Assembly (NCBI RefSeq): GCF_030264295.1
Contig: NZ_CP127173.1
Span: 193,501 to 257,500, forward strand
Direction: 5' to 3'
From: Amycolatopsis nalaikhensis
GTDB lineage: Bacteria; Actinomycetota; Actinomycetes; Mycobacteriales; Pseudonocardiaceae
DNA length: 64,000 nt
Part shown: positions 8,218-16,634 of the stretch, in pieces
Layout of the letters: the number at the start of each line of letters is the position of its first letter
How positions within the stretch are numbered: position 1 is the first letter of the stretch
The notes under the pieces: generated by a model
What the model saw: only the letters and a program-made list of their open reading frames with translations
Databases searched by the model: none
What the model was told of the DNA's origin: nothing
Translations under genes and position numbers: made by a program

Positions 8218-9294
8218 CTAGGCGTACACCACGCCGCCGAGGACGATGTGCGAAGGATGCCGGAGGACGCCCAGGTCCTCGCGGGGATCGCTCGGGTAGA
8301 CGAGCAGGTCGGCGGGGGCGCCGTCGGCGATGCCGGGGTGGCCGAGCCAGTCGCGGGCCGCCCAGGACGCGCTCGCGAGGGCCTGCTCGCGGGTCATGCC
8401 CGCGCGGTGCAGGGCCTCGATCTCGTCGACGAGCCTGCCGTGCTCGACCAGGCCTCCCGCGTCACTGCCCGCGAAGACGCGTACGCCCGCTTCGATCGCC
8501 GTGGCGACCATCTCGCCGACGCCCGCGTGCAACGCGCGCATGTGCGCCGCGTACGCCGGGTATTTGCCCGCCTTGTCCGCGATGCCGGGGAAGTTGTCGA
8601 TGTTGATCAGTGTCGGGACGAGCGCGACGTCGTTGCGCGCGAGTTCGGCGAGCTGGTCGGCGCTCAGCCCGGTGCCGTGTTCCAGGCAGTCGATGCCGGA
8701 CGCGATCAGCCCGGGCATCGCGGCTTCGCCGAACACGTGCGCGGTGACGCGGGCACCGTGGTCGTGCGCGACCTTGACGGCTTCGGCGAGGACGTCGTCC
8801 GGCCAGAGCGGGGCGAGGTCGCCGGCGCCGCGGTCGATCCAGTCGCCGACCAGCTTGCCCCAGCCGTCGCCGTCGCGGGCCTGCTCGGCGACGGCGGCGG
8901 GCAGCTGCGCGGGGTCCTCCAGCTCGATGCCGAGGCCGGGGATGTACCGCTTGGCCAGGGCGAGGTGCTGCCCGGCGCGGATGATCGTCGGCAGGTCGGC
9001 CCGCCGCTGCAGCGGCCGGACGTCGATCGGCAGACCGCAGTCGCGGATGAGCAACGTGCCCGCCGCGCGGTCGGCGAGCGCCTGCTCGGTCGCCTCTTCC
9101 AGCGAGACCGGCCCGCCGACGCCGATGCCGGGGTGGCAGTGCGCGTCGACCAGGCCGGGCACGAGGAAGACGTCCCGGCCGAGCGTCTCGGCGCCGCGGA
9201 CCGGCTCGAACGAGATCCGGCCGTCGGTGATCCACAGGTCGCGGGACTCGCCGCCGGGCAGGACCACCCCGGCGGCGTGGAGCGCGGTGCTCAA
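8218..9294 (-). CDS. Metal-dependent amidohydrolase-family protein
   Basis: This 358-residue protein has the amidohydrolase (TIM-barrel) layout. A short beta domain is followed by the metal motif VDAHCHPG near residue 50, then RDCG, the metal-ligand region ARVTAHVFGEA, SGIDCLEHGTGL, and the final acid in VRVFAGSDAGG near residue 280. It resembles imidazolonepropionase-like hydrolases that open amide or lactam rings; the substrate cannot be told from sequence. The start is TTG at 9294, which overlaps the ffh stop (TTGA) and has an AAGGAC ribosome site. It is therefore probably translated from the ffh message. Confidence 0.85.
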   Translation of the reverse strand: MSTALHAAGVVLPGGESRDLWITDGRISFEPVRGAETLGRDVFLVPGLVDAHCHPGIGVGGPVSLEEATEQALADRAAGTLLIRDCGLPIDVRPLQRRADLPTIIRAGQHLALAKRYIPGLGIELEDPAQLPAAVAEQARDGDGWGKLVGDWIDRGAGDLAPLWPDDVLAEAVKVAHDHGARVTAHVFGEAAMPGLIASGIDCLEHGTGLSADQLAELARNDVALVPTLINIDNFPGIADKAGKYPAYAAHMRALHAGVGEMVATAIEAGVRVFAGSDAGGLVEHGRLVDEIEALHRAGMTREQALASASWAARDWLGHPGIADGAPADLLVYPSDPREDLGVLRHPSHIVLGGVVYA

Positions 9295-10829
9295 TTGTCC
9301 TTCGGGTTCTTCGGCAGCTTGAACTTCGACGGGTCGAAGCCCGGGACGTCGTTCATGCCGCCCAGCTGCGACAGGTCGGGCATCCCGCCGCCGCCCATGC
9401 CGCCGGGGGGCAGCATCGGCATGCCGCCGGGGAAGCCGCCGCGGACCTTGGGCGGGGTCGGTCCGCGCCCCTTCTTGCCCTTCTTGCCCTTGCGCGACTT
9501 GGAGCCGCCGCCCCCGCCGCCGAAGCCGAAGCGCCCGGCCATCTGGGCCATCATCTTGCGGGCCTCGAAGAACCGGTTGACCAGGTCGTTGACCTCGCGG
9601 ACGGTGACGCCGGAGCCGTTGGCGATGCGCAGCCGGCGGGACCCGTTGATGATCTTCGGGTCGTCGCGCTCGGCCGGAGTCATGCCGCGGATGATCGCCT
9701 GCAGCTTGTCCAGGTGCTTGTCGTCGACCTGGGCCAGCTGGTCCTTCATCTGCCCGGCGCCGGGCAGCATGCCGAGCAGGTTGCCGATCGGGCCCATCTT
9801 GCGGACCGCGAGCATCTGCTCGAGGAAGTCCTCCAGGGTCAGCTGTCCGCTGGACAGCTTTTCGGCGGCCTTCTCGGCCTGCTTCTGGTCGAAGGCCTGC
9901 TCGGCCTGCTCGATCAGGGTGAGCACGTCACCCATGCCGAGGATGCGCGACGCCATCCGGTCCGGGTGGAAGGTGTCGAAGTCCTCGAGCTTCTCGCCGT
10001 TGGAGGCGAAGAGGATCGGCTGGCCGGTGACCTCGCGGACGCTCAGCGCGGCACCACCGCGGGCGTCGCCGTCGAGCTTGGTGAGCACGACGCCGCTGAA
10101 GCCGACGCCGTCCTGGAACGCCTGCGCCGTCGTGACGGCGTCCTGGCCGATCATCGCGTCGACGACGAACAGGACCTCGTCCGGCTCGACGGCGTCGCGG
10201 ATGTCGGCGGCCTGCTTCATCAGCTCTTCGTCGACACCCAGGCGGCCCGCGGTGTCGACCACGACGACGTCGTGCTGCGCGTGCTTGGCCTCGGCGATCG
10301 CGCGGCGGGCGACGTCGACCGGGTCGCCGACGCCATTGCCCGGCTCGGGCGCGAACGTGACGACCCCGGCGCGCTCGCCGACGACCTGCAGCTGGGTGAC
10401 GGCGTTCGGGCGCTGGAGGTCACAGGCGACCAGCATCGGCGCGTGGCCCTGCTTCTTCAGCCACAGCGCGAGCTTGCCCGCGAGCGTCGTCTTACCGGCA
10501 CCCTGCAGACCGGCCAGCATGATGACGGTCGGCGGCGTCTTGGCCAGGTTCAGCCGACGCGTCTCGCCGCCGAGGATCCCGACGAGCTCCTCGTTGACGA
10601 TCTTGACGACCTGCTGCGCGGGGTTGAGCGCCTGGGAGACCTCGGCGCCCTTCGCCCGCTCCTTGATCCTCGCGATGAAGGTCTTGACCACGCCGAGGGC
10701 GACGTCGGCCTCCAGCAGCGCGATGCGGATCTCGCGCGCGGTGGCGTCGATGTCGGCGTCGGACAGCCTGCCCTTGCGCGTGAGCGTCTGCAGGGCGGCG
10801 GTGAGCCGATCGGAGAGGGTGTCGAACAC
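9291..10829 (-). CDS. ffh: Signal recognition particle protein Ffh
   Basis: Ffh (512 residues) binds 4.5S RNA and targets nascent membrane proteins to FtsY, also encoded here at 52466-53749. The N domain begins FDTLSDRLTAALQTL. The GTPase motifs are GLQGAGKTTLAGKLA, DTAGRLGVDEELM and LTKLDGDARGGAALSV. The M domain follows, then a Gly/Met/Pro-rich tail with a Lys-Gly-rich patch. The start is GTG at 10829, which gives the standard N-terminus; a longer in-frame start would add about 34 unconserved residues. Confidence 0.97.
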   Translation of the reverse strand: MFDTLSDRLTAALQTLTRKGRLSDADIDATAREIRIALLEADVALGVVKTFIARIKERAKGAEVSQALNPAQQVVKIVNEELVGILGGETRRLNLAKTPPTVIMLAGLQGAGKTTLAGKLALWLKKQGHAPMLVACDLQRPNAVTQLQVVGERAGVVTFAPEPGNGVGDPVDVARRAIAEAKHAQHDVVVVDTAGRLGVDEELMKQAADIRDAVEPDEVLFVVDAMIGQDAVTTAQAFQDGVGFSGVVLTKLDGDARGGAALSVREVTGQPILFASNGEKLEDFDTFHPDRMASRILGMGDVLTLIEQAEQAFDQKQAEKAAEKLSSGQLTLEDFLEQMLAVRKMGPIGNLLGMLPGAGQMKDQLAQVDDKHLDKLQAIIRGMTPAERDDPKIINGSRRLRIANGSGVTVREVNDLVNRFFEARKMMAQMAGRFGFGGGGGGSKSRKGKKGKKGRGPTPPKVRGGFPGGMPMLPPGGMGGGGMPDLSQLGGMNDVPGFDPSKFKLPKNPKDN

Positions 10830-10942
10830 GGGTGTGCACGCTCCAGCTGGGTCGAGAGTGGCGCGCCGGACGAGGCCGGCCCCTCCGAGGGTAGTCGCTC
10901 CGGGTGGTTCTCCTCGCGGGTACGCGGACATTGCTCAACATA

Positions 10943-10954
10943 CGGTAACTACCG
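10943..10954. promoter_or_regulatory. Palindrome CGGTA-AC-TACCG upstream of ABC exporter and MarR genes
   Basis: A perfect 12-bp palindrome lies in the AT-richer part of the ffh / ABC-exporter intergenic region (10830-11025), about 70 bases before the exporter ATG. MarR proteins often bind such short palindromes, and a marR-like gene closes this operon. The assignment is inference. Confidence 0.35.
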
Positions 10955-11025
10955 CGTTTCCTGACGTCCGCTTTACCAAGCCGAAATCGGTCGATTACCC
11001 GCACGGATTTAGTAAACATACGTGT

Positions 11026-12813
11026 ATGACTTCTGTGCCCGTCCTCCGCGAACCGGCCGCCGACGCCGACGAACCGGTCCCGCTCCGGCGGATCGCCGGG
11101 CTGTTCCACCCGCACCGCGCGCCCCTCACCGCGCTGTTCGCGCTGATCGTGCTGCAGGCCGGGCTCGGCGTCGTCTCGCCGTTCCTGCTGCGCGCGATCC
11201 TCGACGACGCCCTGCCGCACCGCGACACGCTGCTGATCAGCCTGCTGGCCGCGGGGATGATCGCCTGCGCGGTCGGCAGCGGCTCCCTCGGCGTCGCGAC
11301 CACCGGGCTCTCCAACACGATCGGGCAGCGCGTGATGAACGAGCTGCGCGTCTCCGTCTACGGCCACCTGCAGCGGATGTCGCTCGGCTTCTTCACGCGG
11401 ACGAAGAGCGGCGAAGTGCTTTCGCGGGTCTTCAACGACATCGGCGGCGTCGACAACGTCATCACCACGACGGCCGGTTCGGTGGTGCAGAACGCGACCA
11501 CCACGATCGCGATCGCCGTCGCCCTGATCGCGCTCGACTGGCAGCTGGCCGCGTTGTCGCTGATCGTCGTCCCGCTGTTCCTGCTGTTCACGCTGCGGCT
11601 CGGCAAGAAGCGCCGGACGCTGGCCCGCGGCCGCACGCGGCGGATGGCCCGGCTGACGACGATGGTCGAGGAGTCCCTGTCCGTCACCGGCGTGCTGCTC
11701 GCCAAGACGATGGGCAACGAGCGGGCGGTGCGCGAGCGGTTCGGCGCGGAGTCGCGGGAGATCGCGGCGCTGGAACGCGCCGCCGCGCTGGCCGGACGCT
11801 GGCAGATCGCGTCGCGCGGGATGAGCCTGACCGTCATCCCCGCGCTGGTCTACTGGATCGCCGGGCTCGCGCTGGCCGGCGGCGCGACGCCGTTCTCGCT
11901 CGGCACCGTCGTGGCGTTCACCAGCATGCTCAACCGGCTGGTCGCCCCGGCGACCGCGATGCAGACGATCGGGCAGAACGTGGCGACGTCGAAAGCGCTG
12001 TTCGGCCGCATCTTCGAGGTGCTCGACCTGCCGGTGGAGATCGCCGACAAGCCGGACGCGCGCGTGCTCGAGGTGCGCCGCGGCGACGTCGCGATGCGCG
12101 GGGTGTCCTTCCGCTACGACGAGTCCGACACCGCCGGGCCGCTGACCCTGGCGGACATCGACCTCGACGTCCCGGCCGGCACCACGACGGCGCTCGTCGG
12201 CTCGACCGGCTCCGGCAAGACGACGCTCGCCTACCTGGTGGCGCGGCTGTACGAGGTGAGCGGCGGGTCGGTGACGATCGACGGCGTCGACGTCCGGGAC
12301 GTCACCCTCGCGTCGCTCGCGGCGGGCGTCGGGCTGGTGTCGCAAGAGACCTATCTCTTCCACGACACCGTCCGGGAGAACCTGCGCTTCGCCAAGCCCG
12401 ACGCGACCGACGACGAGATCGAGCGGGCCGCGAAGGCCGCGCACATCCACGACACACTGGCCGCGCTGCCCGAGGGGTACGACACGGTCGTCGGCCAGCG
12501 CGGTTACCGCTTCTCCGGCGGGGAGAAGCAGCGGATGGCCATCGCGCGGATCCTGCTGCGCAACCCGCCGGTGCTCATCCTCGACGAGGCGACCAGCGCG
12601 CTCGACACGCGCACCGAACGCTCGGTGCAGGCCGAGCTGGACCGCCTCGCCGCGGGCCGCACGACCCTGACCATCGCGCACCGGCTGTCCACAGTGGAGC
12701 ACGCCGACCAGATCGTCGTGCTGCACGAAGGCCGGATAGTCGAACGGGGAACGCACGAAGAGCTGCTGGCCCGCGACGGGCGCTACGCGAAGTTGGTGCG
12801 CGGAACCGCCTAA
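11026..12813 (+). CDS. ABC exporter (fused membrane and ATPase domains)
   Basis: This 595-residue half-transporter has six membrane helices (about residues 35-320, from LTALFALIVLQAGLGVVSPF on). The ATPase domain follows, with Walker A GSTGSGKTT near 390, signature FSGGEKQRMAIAR, Walker B VLILDEATSALD and the H-loop in TLTIAHRLST. The type is that of multidrug and lipid exporters working as dimers. The ATG at 11026 follows a long AT-rich stretch with no clear ribosome site, so leaderless translation is possible. A MarR regulator begins 9 bases downstream, suggesting drug-inducible expression. Confidence 0.93.
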   Translation: MTSVPVLREPAADADEPVPLRRIAGLFHPHRAPLTALFALIVLQAGLGVVSPFLLRAILDDALPHRDTLLISLLAAGMIACAVGSGSLGVATTGLSNTIGQRVMNELRVSVYGHLQRMSLGFFTRTKSGEVLSRVFNDIGGVDNVITTTAGSVVQNATTTIAIAVALIALDWQLAALSLIVVPLFLLFTLRLGKKRRTLARGRTRRMARLTTMVEESLSVTGVLLAKTMGNERAVRERFGAESREIAALERAAALAGRWQIASRGMSLTVIPALVYWIAGLALAGGATPFSLGTVVAFTSMLNRLVAPATAMQTIGQNVATSKALFGRIFEVLDLPVEIADKPDARVLEVRRGDVAMRGVSFRYDESDTAGPLTLADIDLDVPAGTTTALVGSTGSGKTTLAYLVARLYEVSGGSVTIDGVDVRDVTLASLAAGVGLVSQETYLFHDTVRENLRFAKPDATDDEIERAAKAAHIHDTLAALPEGYDTVVGQRGYRFSGGEKQRMAIARILLRNPPVLILDEATSALDTRTERSVQAELDRLAAGRTTLTIAHRLSTVEHADQIVVLHEGRIVERGTHEELLARDGRYAKLVRGTA

Positions 12814-12822
12814 CCTGGGGGC

Positions 12823-13287
12823 ATGCACCCCGAACCCGACGTCGCTCCCCCGGTCAGCGCCGACGCCGAGCTCGCCGACCTGGCCCGGCGGGTCCGCGAA
12901 GGCGTCGGGCGGCTGAACTGGCGGATGCGCGCGGAGCGGGACCCGAGCGGCCCGGGCCCGGCCGTGCTCGCGGTGCTGAGCAGGCTCTACCGCGCGGGCA
13001 CGCACACGCCGACCGAGCTGGCCGAAGCGGAACGGCTGCAACCGCAGTCGCTGACCCGGATCCTCGCGTGGGCGACCGAACGCGAGCTCGTCACCCGCAC
13101 GCCCGACCCGGAGGACGGCCGCCGCTCGCTGATCAGCATCACGCCGGCCGGGCTGGCGGTGCTCCGGGACTACAGCGCGCGACGGGAACGGTGGCTGGCC
13201 ACGGCGCTGGAAGCGACGCTCTCACCGACCGAGCGGCAGCTGCTGAAGCTGGCTTCGGACCTGCTCGTGCGCGTCGCGGACGCCTGA
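12823..13287 (+). CDS. MarR-family transcriptional regulator
   Basis: This 154-residue winged-helix protein has the recognition region TPTELAEAERLQPQSLTRILAWATERELV and the wing motif RTPDPEDGRRSLISITPAG. It sits 9 bases downstream of the ABC exporter in the same direction and probably represses the pair until a ligand binds. The palindrome at 10943-10954 is a candidate site. Confidence 0.9.
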   Translation: MHPEPDVAPPVSADAELADLARRVREGVGRLNWRMRAERDPSGPGPAVLAVLSRLYRAGTHTPTELAEAERLQPQSLTRILAWATERELVTRTPDPEDGRRSLISITPAGLAVLRDYSARRERWLATALEATLSPTERQLLKLASDLLVRVADA

Positions 13288-13289
13288 GG

Positions 13290-14288
13290 TCAGTCCGCGA
13301 GGTTCGCCCTGGTCGCGACCCACTTGGGCACCGCCGAGTCGCCAAGACCGGCGTACTCGGTGACGATCCGTTCGGCGGGGAAGATCCGCTCGAGGTTGCG
13401 TACGACTGCGTCGCTGTAGTCGACGGGGATGATCTTTGCGTTCGCGTTCAGCTCCGTCGCCAGCATCGAGCTGACTATCTGGTCCGACGGCGGCAGGCTG
13501 AATCCCATGATCACCAATTCCTCCGCCTCGCGGAGCGCTTCCGCGGCCTGACGCCACATGGCCCGGATCGTGTTGTTCACGTAGTACGGACTCTTCACCG
13601 CCGCGGGTGGAACGATCATGGGCACCTTGTCGACGCTCAACTCGTCGACACCGACGATCGGTGGCGTCGAACTGGCCGGACCCCACGGATCGATCCGCGT
13701 GCCATATAGCTGATCCCCTGGCGGACTCGCTGGTCCGGAATACCACCAACCCAGTGACCCGTGCAGCTTCAGAAGGCGTAGTCCGCCCGTGTTCTTCCTG
13801 CTACCCAAGATACCGCTCGTACGGATGCCCAACGGAGCAATCGGAACTGGATAGATTCCCGTCCATCTGAGACCTGCGGCCTCGGTCAGCAGCGTCCTCT
13901 CGACGAGAAGGTCGTAGTTGAAAGTAATCACAACGGCCCCGACTCCCTGCCAATATCGAACGAGTTGGGGCAACCAGCCCGGCGGCGCGTCCTCTGCCGC
14001 CAGTGCCTGCAGTGCCGACAAGACCGAGTGCAGACTTTCGGCCACGTCGCTGAAGGCAGCGCGATTTCGAAACTTTTGCCCGTCGTCCAGCCATGGCGGG
14101 TCCTCGATGAGGTAGCTCAACCACTGTTCGAAGTTGTCCGCCAGTGGGGTGTCCTCCCCAGGCAGGGTCGGCCGTCCTCTGGCGCGTAGATCGCTTCGAA
14201 TGGCCGCGGAAAGGCCGTCCATCGTCGGCATGTGTTCGCTGATCGCACGACTGAACCCCGAGCCGAGCAGGTAAACCGAAGACGTCAC
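13290..14288 (-). CDS. SIR2-like domain protein (possible defence NADase)
   Basis: This 332-residue protein matches SIR2-like domains of the SIR2_2 type. It has a nucleotide-binding loop LLGSGFSRAI (about 7-16), TFNYDLLVE (about 122-130), KLHGSLGWWY, a strand with IVPPAAVKS, and VIMGFSLPPSDQIV near the C-terminus. Such domains in phage-defence systems (Thoeris ThsA, DSR, SIR2 short Argonaute partners) destroy NAD; true deacetylase zinc cysteines are absent. No partner gene of those systems is adjacent. The start is GTG at 14288 (MTSSVYLLGSG). Codon choice is visibly less GC-rich than in neighbouring genes, which suggests recent transfer. It converges with marR with a 2-base gap. Confidence 0.8.
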   Translation of the reverse strand: MTSSVYLLGSGFSRAISEHMPTMDGLSAAIRSDLRARGRPTLPGEDTPLADNFEQWLSYLIEDPPWLDDGQKFRNRAAFSDVAESLHSVLSALQALAAEDAPPGWLPQLVRYWQGVGAVVITFNYDLLVERTLLTEAAGLRWTGIYPVPIAPLGIRTSGILGSRKNTGGLRLLKLHGSLGWWYSGPASPPGDQLYGTRIDPWGPASSTPPIVGVDELSVDKVPMIVPPAAVKSPYYVNNTIRAMWRQAAEALREAEELVIMGFSLPPSDQIVSSMLATELNANAKIIPVDYSDAVVRNLERIFPAERIVTEYAGLGDSAVPKWVATRANLAD

Positions 14289-14345
14289 CGCACCTCCCGC
14301 ACCGAGTGGGCAAGCGTAACTCCGCCCAGCTCAGGACGCCTGAAA

Positions 14346-14562
14346 GCCGCCGCGGAGACCCCTCGATCCCTCCGCGGCGGCGTTCGAGACACCCCCTTGC
14401 TCGCGCCGCCTCCCCGCGGTGCGAGACGGGTTCCGGGCACGGACCGCTCCTCCTCCGGCCCGCCCCGGAACCCTGGTGCCCGGACGGCTCACCTCCCCAG
14501 GGGCCGTCCGGACTTCCCCCCTCACCAGCGATCCGGTACCCGCTGGCAGAACGAAGTCTGCC
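14346..14562. other. Hairpin-dense non-coding region between Ku and the SIR2-like gene
   Basis: The gap 14289-14619 has no credible gene but holds several perfect inverted repeats in a row: 12-bp arms at 14346-14357/14370-14381, 9-bp arms at 14429-14437/14464-14472, 9-bp arms at 14480-14488/14503-14511, and 6-bp arms at 14545-14550/14557-14562. A further palindrome, ACCCGTGGGT, lies near 14602-14611. The region could be a structured RNA, the Ku terminator, or both. It is directly upstream of the SIR2-like gene on the minus strand. Confidence 0.4.
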
Positions 14563-14619
14563 GCTCCGGAGGCGGCGGGTTGAGTGTGAGAACCCTCAAT
14601 TACCCGTGGGTAGTAATAC

Positions 14620-15492
14620 TCAAGGCGTCTTCGTGCGGCCGCGGTTCGCGGCCCGCTTCGCCGTCGTACGCGCCTTCGCCGCTCGCGCCGCGGCGGCCTT
14701 GGCCTTCGCGACGGCCGCGTTGCGCGCGTCTTCGGCTTCCCCAGCGCTCTCCTGCAACGCCGCCAGCAGCCGGGTGACGCCCTCGGCTTGCTCGGCGGCC
14801 GTCGGCTGGACCACCTCGGCGCCGTCGATCTTCGAGCGGATCAACGACTCCAAGGCCGCACGGTACCGGTCCGGGTACCGTCCGGGGTCGAATTCGCCGG
14901 TCAGCTCCTCGACGAGGTTCACCGCGCGCCGCAGCTCGCCGGGCCGGATGTCGACGTCGGCGTGGCGGAACGGGAAGTCGGGTTCGCGGATCTCCTCGGG
15001 CCACAGCATCGTTTCGAGCACGATCACCTGGTCGCGCACACGCAGCGCGCCGAGCGTCTCGCGGCGCCGCAGGGCGACAGTGACCAGCGCGATCCGGCCC
15101 GACTGCTGCAGCGCTTCGCTGAACAGCACGTACGGTTTCGTGCCCTTCGGCTCGGGTTCGAGGTAGTAGCTCTTCGCGAACCAGATCGGGTCGACGTCGG
15201 TGAGCGGGACGAACCCGCGGATGGCGATCGTGCGCCCCGGCATCGGGAGCGACGCGAGCTCGTGGTCCGACAGCAGCACGACGTCGCCGCCGGGGACGGG
15301 GTAGCCGCGGACCATCTCGCCGGGCGGCACCTCTTCGCCGTCGACCTCGCACACCCGCTTGACCCGGACGCGGCCGCCGTCGGCCTCGTGGACCTGGTGC
15401 AGCGGGATCTCGCGCTCTTCGGTCGCGCTGTACGCCTTCACCGGAATGGCGTAGCCGCCGAACCCGATCGTGCCCGTCCACACCGCGCGCAT
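14620..15492 (-). CDS. ku: Ku protein, non-homologous end joining
   Basis: Bacterial Ku forms a homodimeric ring on DNA ends and recruits LigD. This 290-residue protein begins MRAVWTGTIGFGGYAIPVKA and contains VRVKRVCEVDGEEV, IWFAKSYYLEPE, YVLFSEALQQSGRIALV and REPDFPFRHADVDI, all typical of the core. The C-terminal 45 residues are Ala/Lys/Arg-rich, as in actinobacterial Ku tails that bind DNA. No ligD gene is in the window. The ATG at 15492 gives the standard N-terminus. Confidence 0.95.
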   Translation of the reverse strand: MRAVWTGTIGFGGYAIPVKAYSATEEREIPLHQVHEADGGRVRVKRVCEVDGEEVPPGEMVRGYPVPGGDVVLLSDHELASLPMPGRTIAIRGFVPLTDVDPIWFAKSYYLEPEPKGTKPYVLFSEALQQSGRIALVTVALRRRETLGALRVRDQVIVLETMLWPEEIREPDFPFRHADVDIRPGELRRAVNLVEELTGEFDPGRYPDRYRAALESLIRSKIDGAEVVQPTAAEQAEGVTRLLAALQESAGEAEDARNAAVAKAKAAAARAAKARTTAKRAANRGRTKTP

Positions 15493-15542
15493 GGGCCACC
15501 TCCGCAGCTCCAGGCTAGGGGGACGGTCGCGCGCGCCGACAG

Positions 15543-15905
15543 CTACAAACGGGTGTCGGGCGCGACGGATTCGCTCACACATTCGAACGACGGCGTGACT
15601 TCGTCGAGCGCTTCGGCCGAACAGCGGGCGGCGATGGCGGCCGCGCGGAGTACCTCGGTGACCACCTCGACGTCCAGCGGCGGGGCCGCGGCGAGCGCGT
15701 TCGACCCGGCTTCGACGCGGGCGGCGAGGCCGGCGAGCGCGTGCGAGATGGCCTCCTGCCCGGCGACGAGCTGGGCGACGACGTCGGTGAGCTCGGTCGT
15801 CGTGGCGCCCGGGCCGCCGCACCGCAGGCTCGCGGCGAGTTCGTCGGCGCAGGAGCGCAGGTGGGTCGCGACGACCGTGGGCGGCAGCGTCAGCCGATCC
15901 TGCAT
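15543..15905 (-). CDS. Hypothetical protein, Ala-rich helical
   Basis: This 120-residue protein (MQDRLTLPPTVVATHLRSCA...) is not recognised. It is predicted mostly helical, with heptad-like stretches (ELTDVVAQLVAGQEAISHAL) and three scattered cysteines. No signal peptide or membrane segment is seen. It lies upstream of ku on the same strand, 50 bases away, and divergently to the TetR gene at 16027. Confidence 0.6.
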   Translation of the reverse strand: MQDRLTLPPTVVATHLRSCADELAASLRCGGPGATTTELTDVVAQLVAGQEAISHALAGLAARVEAGSNALAAAPPLDVEVVTEVLRAAAIAARCSAEALDEVTPSFECVSESVAPDTRL

Positions 15906-16026
15906 CGCTCACCCCCTCGGGCCGGTCAGAGCAGCCATAGTGCCACCGCACGCGCCGTCACCGGACGCGACACACCGCCGGGTGCTTATTTGACCGACCG
16001 TTCTCGAAAGAGCTAGGGTTTCGATC

Positions 16027-16611
16027 ATGTCCCGGGTGAAGGAGTTCGACGTCGGCGAAGCGTGCGAAGCGGCGCTCGCGCTCTTCCGGCGTCAGGGCTA
16101 CGAGGCGACGTCGGTCAGCGATCTCGTCACGCACCTGGGCGTCGCGAAGGCGAGCCTGTACGCCACCTTCGGCACGAAGCACGACCTGTACGTCGCGGCC
16201 TTGAAGCGCTACGCCGAGCAGACGGACGCGCGGGTCGTGGCCGAGCTGTCGAAGCCGGGATCGGGCGTCGCGGCGGTGAAGCGGCTGCTCGACGGCTACG
16301 TCGCCGACATCCTGGGAGAAGCCGGGCCGATCGGGTGCTTCGTAGTCAACGCGGCGATCGAGCTGCTCCCCCACGACCCGGCGGTCGCCCGGGTCGTGGA
16401 ACGCAGCTGGGACACCCTCGAAGTCGCGCTCACGATGGCGCTCGAGCGCGCGAAGGCGCAGGACGAGCTGTCCGCGGACAGCGACCCGGCGACGATCGCC
16501 CGGTTCCTGCTGACCGTGCTCCAGGGCCTGCGGGTGCTGGGCAAGGGCAGCGACGCGGCGGACCGGCTCCACGCGGCCGTCTCGCAGGCTCTTCGGCTCA
16601 TTCAAGACTGA
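16027..16611 (+). CDS. TetR/AcrR-family transcriptional regulator
   Basis: This 194-residue protein has the N-terminal HTH ALALFRRQGYEATSVSDLVT with recognition helix KASLYATFGTKHDLYVAAL. The C-terminal half (GPIGCFVVNAAIELLPHDP) resembles the TetR_C ligand domain of regulators that control small oxidoreductases. The SDR gene begins 23 bases downstream and is its likely target. A GACCGACCG motif at 15991-15999, about 30 bases before the ATG, could be part of its operator. Confidence 0.9.
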   Translation: MSRVKEFDVGEACEAALALFRRQGYEATSVSDLVTHLGVAKASLYATFGTKHDLYVAALKRYAEQTDARVVAELSKPGSGVAAVKRLLDGYVADILGEAGPIGCFVVNAAIELLPHDPAVARVVERSWDTLEVALTMALERAKAQDELSADSDPATIARFLLTVLQGLRVLGKGSDAADRLHAAVSQALRLIQD

Positions 16612-16634
16612 TCGGACCAGAAAGAAGGCACTCG

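Noticed and set aside
7450..12813. A single open frame of 1787 codons on the plus strand
   Set aside because: Only the part from 11026 encodes a recognisable protein (ABC exporter). The upstream part is antisense to CPBP, amidohydrolase and ffh genes.
14306..15166. A 286-codon plus-strand frame covering the gap and the Ku 3' end
   Set aside because: Pro/Arg/Ser-rich, no domain, no ribosome site, and antisense to Ku.
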